Below are positions 34,806 to 39,986 of a stretch of 39,986 nucleotides of DNA, piece after piece; within the stretch, counting starts at the first letter, position 1; each line of letters starts with the position of its first letter. Below the pieces are notes generated by a model that did no database searches, was not told the DNA's origin, and was given only the letters and a program-made list of their open reading frames with translations. Source of the DNA: Treponema sp. (GTDB lineage Bacteria; Spirochaetota; Spirochaetia; Treponematales; Treponemataceae); the NCBI GenBank assembly GCA_024687165.1, contig JAILEY010000085.1, forward strand, positions 1 through 39,986. The letters are read 5' to 3'. The translations under genes and the position numbers were made by a program.

Positions 34806-34843
34806 TCTTTATTCTGAATGCAAATTTTGATCAGCTGAAAAAA

Positions 34844-35461
34844 TTAAATGCAGCCTTTAGTGCTTGGAATTTCTCCGTTTCTTCTCGGATCGATTTCTAC
34901 TGCCGCACGGATTGCACGAGCCGCTGCCTTGAAAAGACCTTCCATTTTGTGATGATCACTTCTTCCGCGGATTGTGTCTAAATGAAGATTACATCTTGCG
35001 CCGTTTACAAAGCCCTGCCAGAAATCTTCAAAACAATCAGTCTGAAACGATGCCTGCTTACCGTCTGCGTTCACTGACACAAGAGGAATTCCAGTAAGCT
35101 GAGCATTACATACACAGTAAGGACGACCGCCGAAATCAACAGCAGCCTGAAGAAGACTTTCATCCATCGGATAAGTAAAACATCCGCTTCTAAAAATCCC
35201 CGCACAGTCACCAAGAGCTTTTGCAAAAACTGTTCCAAGGGCAATACCTGTGTCTTCAATCAGATGATGCTGATCAACTTCAAGATCACCTTTTAATTCG
35301 CCGTCAAGATCAAACATTCCGTGCTTGCAGAATGAATTGAGCATATGTTCAAAAAATCCAACAGGATTCTTTACTGTACATTTTCCAGTTCCATCAAGAT
35401 TTAAAGTAAGTTTAATCTGTGTTTCTTTTGTGTTTCTTTCAATAGTTGCTGTTCGTGCCAT
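34844..35461 (-). CDS. hisB: Imidazoleglycerol-phosphate dehydratase
   Basis: 205 residues, the standard monofunctional enzyme. Removes water from imidazoleglycerol phosphate in histidine synthesis. Metal-binding His/Glu clusters are intact: FFEHMLNSF, VDQHHLIEDTGIALG, DESL, and RGRSDHHKMEGLFKA; it ends in the common PSTKGC(I). No other his gene lies in the window, so the pathway is dispersed or encoded elsewhere. The promoter at 35468-35496 predicts a leaderless mRNA. Confidence 0.96.
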   Translation of the reverse strand: MARTATIERNTKETQIKLTLNLDGTGKCTVKNPVGFFEHMLNSFCKHGMFDLDGELKGDLEVDQHHLIEDTGIALGTVFAKALGDCAGIFRSGCFTYPMDESLLQAAVDFGGRPYCVCNAQLTGIPLVSVNADGKQASFQTDCFEDFWQGFVNGARCNLHLDTIRGRSDHHKMEGLFKAAARAIRAAVEIDPRRNGEIPSTKGCI

Positions 35462-35467
35462 GTTTAA

Positions 35468-35496
35468 AAAATATCATTTTTATTTGACGGTGTAAA
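35468..35496 (-). promoter_or_regulatory. Promoter predicting a leaderless mRNA (hisB)
   Basis: On the minus strand TTTACA (35496-35491), a 17-nt spacer and TATTTT (35473-35468) leave 6 nt before the ATG at 35461. No ribosome binding site is visible. Confidence 0.5.
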
Positions 35497-35513
35497 TAAA
35501 TAATTTCAACAGG

Positions 35514-35542
35514 TTGTATCAGAAGTTATAGTTCTATATAAT
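35514..35542 (+). promoter_or_regulatory. Promoter of the acyl-ACP thioesterase gene
   Basis: TTGTAT (35514-35519), a 17-nt spacer and a perfect TATAAT (35537-35542). GAGG at 35550-35553 then precedes the ATG at 35561, so this transcript has a short leader with a ribosome binding site. Confidence 0.7.
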
Positions 35543-35560
35543 TTTTTTTGAGGAAGTACT

Positions 35561-36313
35561 ATGGAATACAAACAATATCACGAAACAGATAAAAAAATTT
35601 TTCATTCAGAAGAACAGATATATTTCAGTCAGGCAAATATGCACGGATTCTGGAGTCTTCATGAACTTTTGCGCGTTACATCAGATATCGCAGTTGAAGA
35701 TTACAGACAGCAGGGAATGTCCCGAGAATTTTTAAAAGAAAAAGGATTTGGAATTCTTGTTTCGCGCCTTTCTTTCAGATTTCACAAAATGCCTGTAGAA
35801 AATCAGAAGCTTGAAATTGTAACCTGGGAAGAAAAAGCAGAAGCTCTTCAGCTTGTAAGAAAATATAATATCTTTGATGAAAACAAAAATCTTTTGATAA
35901 GTGCAAAAGCTTACTGGATGGTTGTTGACATCAACGCACGCCGTCTTCTTCCGACTGCAAAATTTACTTTAAGACCTCCAATTGAATTTACTACAGAAAC
36001 AGATTGCCTTAATCCGGGGAAAATTTCTGCAGCAGAAGATATGAAACTTTGGGATAAAAGAAAAATTAAATTTTCAGATATCGATACAAACGGCCACACA
36101 ACAAATTCTAGATACGGTGCTTTTATTGAAGATGCTCTTCCAGAAGAATACAGAAGCAAAGTCCCTACAGATTTTAAAATCAACTATTCAAAGGAGGCAA
36201 TGCTTGGAAATGAACTTTCAGTTTATGGAAAAGTCGTTGACGATGGTAAAAAGCTTGTTGTAATAGGCAAAACAGAAGAAGGCAATTCATTCGAAGCAGA
36301 ATTGTTTTATTAA
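35561..36313 (+). CDS. Acyl-ACP thioesterase (FatA/FatB type)
   Basis: 250 residues forming two hotdog domains in tandem, as in bacterial and plant acyl-ACP thioesterases. Helix-side motifs include MHGFWSLHELLRVTSDIA in the first domain, broken as MHGFWSLHEL and LLRVTSDIA, and DIDTNGHTTNSRYGAFIEDALP in the second, with the catalytic D-x-N-x-H arrangement (TNGHTTNSRY). It releases free fatty acids from acyl carrier protein in the cytoplasm. Chain-length preference is unreadable. It lies 41 nt before the LysR gene, which has its own promoter. Confidence 0.88.
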   Translation: MEYKQYHETDKKIFHSEEQIYFSQANMHGFWSLHELLRVTSDIAVEDYRQQGMSREFLKEKGFGILVSRLSFRFHKMPVENQKLEIVTWEEKAEALQLVRKYNIFDENKNLLISAKAYWMVVDINARRLLPTAKFTLRPPIEFTTETDCLNPGKISAAEDMKLWDKRKIKFSDIDTNGHTTNSRYGAFIEDALPEEYRSKVPTDFKINYSKEAMLGNELSVYGKVVDDGKKLVVIGKTEEGNSFEAELFY

Positions 36314-36318
36314 TCAAA

Positions 36319-36347
36319 TTGATTATTTTTAAATTTTAAAATATTCT
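36319..36347 (+). promoter_or_regulatory. Promoter predicting a leaderless mRNA (LysR gene)
   Basis: TTGATT (36319-36324), a 17-nt spacer and TATTCT (36342-36347) leave 7 nt before the ATG at 36355. No ribosome binding site is visible; the stretch before the ATG is all T. Confidence 0.55.
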
Positions 36348-36354
36348 TTTTTTT

Positions 36355-37287
36355 ATGACACTACAGCAGCTTAAATATATAATCGGTATTTCTGAAATCG
36401 GATCTTTTAATAAGGCGGCAGAACAACTTTATGTTTCTCAGCCATCACTTACTGCAGCAATCAAAGACGTTGAAAATGAATTCAACATCATGCTGTTTAA
36501 CAGATCAAGCAAAGGAATCACTCTGACTACAGAAGGAAAAGAGTTCATTCAATATGCAAGACAGATTTATGCGCAGTACGATAACCTTCTTGACAGATTC
36601 GATACTTCAAAAAAACACAAAAAAAAGTTTGCTGTAAGCTGCCAGCACTATTCATTCTGCGTAAAAGCCTTTATCAATCTTGTTAAAAAACTGAATAAAA
36701 AAGAAGGCGGAATGGAAGAATATGAACTTGCAATCAACGAAACAAGAACACTTACAATCATAGAAGATGTTTCAACGATGCGCAGTGAAATCGGGATTCT
36801 CAATCTTTCTGATTTTAACCGATCTGCACTCAAAAAAGTTTTTAAAGCTAATGATTTAAAATTTGAACCTCTTGTTTCCTGCAAAGCATTTGTTTATCTG
36901 TGGAAAAAACATCCGCTCGCAAAATGTGAAAGCCTGACTTTTAAAAATCTCAAAGACTATCCTTGTCTTATGTTCGACCAGAATGCTTCAAGTTCATTTT
37001 ATTATGCTGAAGAAATTCTAGCAGAAAAAGATTATTCAAAAATCATCCGCACTACTGACCGAGCAACAAACCTTAATCTCATGAAAGGTCTGAATGCATA
37101 CTGTCTCTGTTCGGGAATTATAAGCAATGAGCTTAACGGCAACGACTTTATTGCAATCCCATTCATCGACAAAGAAAATACTACTGCATGTCAGGAAATC
37201 GGATACATCACAAAAAACAATGTACTGCTTTCTTCTGCAGGTGAAGCCTACCTTGAAGAGCTTAAAAAGTATCTTCAGCAGGATTAA
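36355..37287 (+). CDS. LysR-family transcriptional regulator, probably of metY-cysK
   Basis: 310 residues. The N-terminal ~60 residues are the LysR winged helix (QQLKYIIGISEIGSFNKAAEQLYVSQPSLTAAI, seen in pieces QQLKYIIGI, GSFNKAAEQL and SQPSLTAAI); the rest is the periplasmic-binding-type effector domain (FEPLVSCKAFVYLWKKHPLA). It lies directly upstream of, and in the same direction as, metY-cysK, whose promoter contains T-N11-A palindromes typical of LysR boxes. Control of sulfur amino acid synthesis is therefore inferred; O-acetylserine-type effectors are common in such regulators but cannot be shown here. Confidence 0.9.
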   Translation: MTLQQLKYIIGISEIGSFNKAAEQLYVSQPSLTAAIKDVENEFNIMLFNRSSKGITLTTEGKEFIQYARQIYAQYDNLLDRFDTSKKHKKKFAVSCQHYSFCVKAFINLVKKLNKKEGGMEEYELAINETRTLTIIEDVSTMRSEIGILNLSDFNRSALKKVFKANDLKFEPLVSCKAFVYLWKKHPLAKCESLTFKNLKDYPCLMFDQNASSSFYYAEEILAEKDYSKIIRTTDRATNLNLMKGLNAYCLCSGIISNELNGNDFIAIPFIDKENTTACQEIGYITKNNVLLSSAGEAYLEELKKYLQQD

Positions 37288-37293
37288 AAGTAT

Positions 37294-37308
37294 ATAGGTA
37301 AAAACTAT
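37294..37308 (+). promoter_or_regulatory. LysR-type operator candidate
   Basis: ATAGGTAAAAACTAT is a 4-bp palindrome (ATAG, 7 nt, CTAT) with the T-N11-A spacing of LysR boxes. An overlapping inverted repeat is AGGTAA (37296-37301) with TTACCT (37308-37313). A second, weaker box is ATAGTATTTTTCAAT (37325-37339), running into the -35 region of metY. Confidence 0.5.
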
Positions 37309-37331
37309 TACCTTTAATAATAATATAGTAT

Positions 37332-37360
37332 TTTTCAATATAAAAATTCTTTGCTATATT
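37332..37360 (+). promoter_or_regulatory. Promoter of metY-cysK
   Basis: TTTTCA (37332-37337), a 17-nt spacer and TATATT (37355-37360) preceded by TGC, which makes an extended -10. The weak -35 overlapped by a possible LysR box suits an activated promoter. The leader is too short for a SAM riboswitch; GCGAGG precedes the ATG. Confidence 0.6.
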
Positions 37361-37401
37361 TTAACCATCAACAGATCAAATTATCAAAGCGAGGTTAAAT
37401 T

Positions 37402-38685
37402 ATGGCAAATTACAAATTCGAAACTCTTCAACTTCATGTCGGTCAGGAAACTCCTGATCCAGCAACAGACAGCAGAGCAGTTCCTATCTATCAGACAACA
37501 AGCTACGTTTTCCGCAATTCACAGCATGCCGCAGACAGATTTGGACTTGCTGATGCAGGTAACATCTACGGGCGTCTTACAAACTCAACTCAGGATGTTT
37601 TTGAAAAAAGAATTGCAGCACTTGAAGGTGGAGTTGCAGCACTTGCTACAGCTTCAGGAGCAGCTGCAATCACTTACACAATTCAGGCACTTGCTCAGGC
37701 GGGTGATCACATCGTTGCACAGAAAACAATCTACGGTGGAAGCTACAATCTTCTTGCGCACACACTTTCACAGTTCAACGTAGAAACAACTTTTGTTGAT
37801 GCACACAATCTTTCAGAAGTAGAAGGTGCAATCAGAAAAAACACAAAAGCAATTTATCTTGAAACACTTGGAAATCCAAACAGCGATATTCCAGACGTAG
37901 AAAAAATTGCTGAAATTGCACACAAGCATGGCATTCCACTTGTAATAGACAACACTTTTGGAACTCCGTATTTGTTCCGTCCGATTGAACACGGAGCTGA
38001 TATTGTTGTTCACAGTGCAACAAAATTCATCGGTGGACACGGAACAACTTTAGGCGGAGTTATCGTTGACAGCGGAAAATTCGACTGGAAAAAATCAGGC
38101 AAATACAAGCCGATTGCAGCTCCTAACCCAAGCTACCACGGCGTAAACTTTGCAGAAGTTGTTGGCCCAGCTGCTTTTGTAACTTATATCCGCGCAATCC
38201 TTTTACGCGATACAGGTGCAACAATCAGTCCATTCAATGCTTTCCTTCTTTTACAGGGAACTGAAACTCTTTCTCTTAGAATTGAGCGTCATGTTGAAAA
38301 CACAAAGAAGGTTGTTGAATTCCTCAGCAAGCATCCTCTGGTAGAAAAAGTAAATCACCCGAGTCTGAAAGATCATCCGGATCACGCCTTGTATGAGAAA
38401 TATTTTAAGAACGGTGGAGGAAGCATCTTTACATTCAACATCAAAGGTGGAAAAGAAGAAGCATGGAAGTTCATCGACAACCTGAAGATTTTCAGCCTTC
38501 TTGCAAATGTAGCTGATGTAAAGAGTCTTGTAATTCATCCTGCAAGCACAACTCACAGCCAGCTTTCAGAAGAAGAGCTTAAGGATCAGGGAATTGCTCA
38601 GAACACAATCAGATTGAGTATTGGTACAGAGCACATTGATGATATCATCGCAGATCTTGAAAATGGATTTGCAGCAATCAAATAA
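37402..38685 (+). CDS. metY: O-acetylhomoserine sulfhydrylase
   Basis: 427 residues, typical of O-acetylhomoserine sulfhydrylases and longer than cystathionine synthases (~380-400). A Cys/Met-metabolism PLP enzyme: YQTTSYVF, YGRLTNSTQDVFEKR, ETLGNPN, DNTFGTPY and PLP lysine K208 in HSATKFIGGHGTT. It makes homocysteine from O-acetylhomoserine and sulfide in the cytoplasm. The extra ~40 residues after the lysine (DWKKSGKYKPIAAPNPSYHG, here only named in part as YKPIAAPNPSYHG) are the MetY hallmark. 30 nt before cysK; one transcript ending at 39700. Confidence 0.94.
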   Translation: MANYKFETLQLHVGQETPDPATDSRAVPIYQTTSYVFRNSQHAADRFGLADAGNIYGRLTNSTQDVFEKRIAALEGGVAALATASGAAAITYTIQALAQAGDHIVAQKTIYGGSYNLLAHTLSQFNVETTFVDAHNLSEVEGAIRKNTKAIYLETLGNPNSDIPDVEKIAEIAHKHGIPLVIDNTFGTPYLFRPIEHGADIVVHSATKFIGGHGTTLGGVIVDSGKFDWKKSGKYKPIAAPNPSYHGVNFAEVVGPAAFVTYIRAILLRDTGATISPFNAFLLLQGTETLSLRIERHVENTKKVVEFLSKHPLVEKVNHPSLKDHPDHALYEKYFKNGGGSIFTFNIKGGKEEAWKFIDNLKIFSLLANVADVKSLVIHPASTTHSQLSEEELKDQGIAQNTIRLSIGTEHIDDIIADLENGFAAIK

Positions 38686-38715
38686 AACATTCAGAAGTTT
38701 ACAAGGAGAAATATT

Positions 38716-39645
38716 ATGTCAAAGATTTATAACAGCGCAACAGAACTTATCGGAAACACACCAATTCTGAAACTTAACAAATATGCAGAAAATTCAAACG
38801 CAACAATTCTTGCTAAGCTTGAACTTTTTAATCCTGCGGGAAGCGTAAAAGACAGAATCGCATACAAGATGATTATTGATGCAGAAAAGTCAGGACTTCT
38901 TAAACCGGGTGCAACAATCATCGAACCGACATCAGGAAACACTGGAATCGGTCTTGCTTCAGTTGCAGCAAGCAGAGGCTACAAGGCAATCCTTACTTTG
39001 CCGGACACAATGAGCGTTGAAAGAAGAAATCTTCTTAAAGCATATGGTGCAGAACTTGTGCTCACAGAAGGTGCAAAAGGAATGAAAGGAGCAATTGCAA
39101 AAGCAGATGAATTAAACAACGAAATCCCTGGAAGCATTATCCTCGGTCAGTTTGTAAATCCTTCAAATCCTGCTGCACACTTTGAAACAACAGGTCCTGA
39201 AATCTGGGAACAGACAGACGGAAAAGTAGATATTTTTGTTGCCGGTGTTGGAACTGGCGGAACTGTAACAGGTGTTGGAAAATATCTTAAGTCAAAAAAT
39301 CCGAATGTAAAAATCGTTGCTGTTGAACCTGCAGGTTCTCCGGTTCTTACAAAGGGAGTCGCTGGTCCACACAAGATTCAGGGAATCGGAGCTGGCTTTG
39401 TACCTGAAACACTTGATACAAAAATCTACGATGAAGTTCTTGCGATTGAAAACGAAGATGCATTTGAAGAAGGAAGAAACTTTGCCCTTAAAGAAGGTGT
39501 TCTTGTTGGAATCTCGAGCGGTGCTGCTTTGAAAGCTGCAAAAATTCTTGCAGAAAGACCTGAGAACAAAGGAAAAACAATTGTTGCTCTTCTTCCGGAC
39601 AACGGAGATAGATATTTAAGTACTGCTCTATTTAACAAAGAGTAA
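38716..39645 (+). CDS. cysK: Cysteine synthase A (O-acetylserine sulfhydrylase)
   Basis: 309 residues. Fold type II PLP enzyme making cysteine from O-acetylserine and sulfide in the cytoplasm. PLP lysine K45 lies in NPAGSVKDRIA; the substrate loop is EPTSGNTGIGLA; the phosphate-binding loop is GVGTGGTVTG; the C-terminal region has GIGAGFVPE and GISSGAA. AAGGAG before the ATG supports the start. Second gene after metY, and the last before a strong terminator. No cysE is visible in the window. Confidence 0.95.
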   Translation: MSKIYNSATELIGNTPILKLNKYAENSNATILAKLELFNPAGSVKDRIAYKMIIDAEKSGLLKPGATIIEPTSGNTGIGLASVAASRGYKAILTLPDTMSVERRNLLKAYGAELVLTEGAKGMKGAIAKADELNNEIPGSIILGQFVNPSNPAAHFETTGPEIWEQTDGKVDIFVAGVGTGGTVTGVGKYLKSKNPNVKIVAVEPAGSPVLTKGVAGPHKIQGIGAGFVPETLDTKIYDEVLAIENEDAFEEGRNFALKEGVLVGISSGAALKAAKILAERPENKGKTIVALLPDNGDRYLSTALFNKE

Positions 39646-39665
39646 TATGAAATAATTTGCCTTCT

Positions 39666-39700
39666 CCCCTGGTGTGCTGTCAGTATACCAGGGGTTTTTT
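39666..39700 (+). terminator. Rho-independent terminator after cysK
   Basis: CCCCTGGT (39666-39673) pairs with ACCAGGGG (39687-39694), followed by six T (39695-39700). It starts 20 nt after the cysK stop. Confidence 0.93.
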
Positions 39701-39986
39701 CTGCATACAGTAATAGCTGTCTAAAACAGCCCCGATGATCCTGCATTAGTTATACAAATCCCTATTTGTGGGAACAGCCGATTGCGTTTTCTGACGTGAT
39801 GAAAACGCTATAGATGGTGGGAGATTAATTATCCCAATTTTCATCAACTTTATTATTCTCTGAAACCAGACTCAACTTTATGATGTAAAGAATTTTATAG
39901 ATTTCTATTAATACAACATAAACACACGTCAATATTAAATTTAAATTTATGCCTTCAAAATTCTTTATTGTATAGCCTGTAGAAAA
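39701..39986. other. Hairpin-rich intergenic region at the window end
   Basis: No gene is visible. Four hairpins lie within 130 nt: GCTGT/ACAGC (39716-39730), TCCC/GGGA (39759-39773) in competition with ACAAAT/ATTTGT (39754-39769), GCGTTTTC/GAAAACGC (39784-39808, 8 bp, 9-nt loop) and TGGGA/TCCCA (39818-39836). AACAGCC occurs twice (39725, 39773). It could be a small structured RNA or the leader of a gene beyond the window. 39840-39986 is plain AT-rich sequence. Confidence 0.45.

Noticed and set aside
34775-34843. CIRCE (HrcA) element upstream of clpB
   Set aside because: The inverted repeat present is TTTAGTATCTCT with a 6-nt loop, not TTAGCACTC-N9-GAGTGCTAA.
37288-37401. SAM riboswitch upstream of metY
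   Set aside because: The predicted leader is only about 35 nt and shows no multi-stem aptamer.
39716-39836. CRISPR repeat or tracrRNA at the window end (GTTTTAGA on the minus strand)
   Set aside because: No repeat-spacer periodicity and no cas gene; the short match is within a simple hairpin.
1-39986. tRNA or rRNA genes
   Set aside because: No T-loop/CCA patterns or rRNA core sequences were seen on either strand by eye.

Overview
The window looks like chromosomal DNA of a host-associated or gut-type Treponema (spirochaete). This is inferred from AT-rich DNA, the gene families present (a short ThrRS, a PTS enzyme I, many HD-GYP/GGDEF proteins, spirochaete-style lipoproteins) and from gene content; no rRNA, tRNA or other phylogenetic marker RNA is present to prove it. 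There is no transposase, integrase, phage gene or CRISPR array.

Layout. (1) Positions 1-5555 are an accessory-looking segment. A GC-rich palindromic stretch (1-185) comes first, then seven very AT-rich same-strand genes: small membrane proteins, a lipoprotein, an SH3-domain secreted protein and a TPR membrane protein. It ends in a 151-bp structured repeat and degenerate echoes of the thrS 3' end. (2) 5556-15957 holds thrS, a solute-binding-like protein, and a minus-strand operon reading M18 aminopeptidase, HAD phosphatase, HD-GYP-REC protein and hybrid histidine kinase. A divergent LacI-type-sensor diguanylate cyclase follows. (3) 16027-20875 is a plus-strand operon of ptsI, der, a MerR-like regulator and an Rsm22/METTL17-like protein, with overlapping stops and starts. 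(4) 20931-24943 carries a secreted flavinylated fumarate-reductase-type enzyme and an acyl-CoA synthetase. (5) 25252-27559 encodes a HExxH protein, a secreted protein and RsmG. (6) 27568-30607 is a minus operon of an Lrp-type regulator, an aminotransferase (AlaR/AlaT-like) and a TPR protein with an Mrr-like tail. (7) 30787-39645 has a membrane HD-GYP protein, clpB, hisB, an acyl-ACP thioesterase, a LysR regulator and the sulfur genes metY and cysK.

Themes. Cyclic-di-GMP turnover is prominent: one cyclase with a periplasmic-binding-protein-type sensor and two HD-GYP phosphodiesterases, one next to a hybrid kinase that could phosphorylate its receiver. Sulfur assimilation into homocysteine/cysteine (metY-cysK) sits behind a LysR gene and a promoter with T-N11-A palindromes.

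Most notable non-coding signals: (a) a three-copy family of ~150-bp intergenic elements (5240-5390, 22728-22872, 32006-32159) whose stems differ in sequence between copies but keep their pairing; (b) a 12-bp hairpin that buries the clpB ribosome binding site, a candidate RNA thermometer or operator; (c) at least six promoters whose -10 box lies 6-7 nt before the ATG, predicting leaderless mRNAs; (d) repeated echoes of the thrS 3' end; (e) a cluster of hairpins after the cysK terminator.
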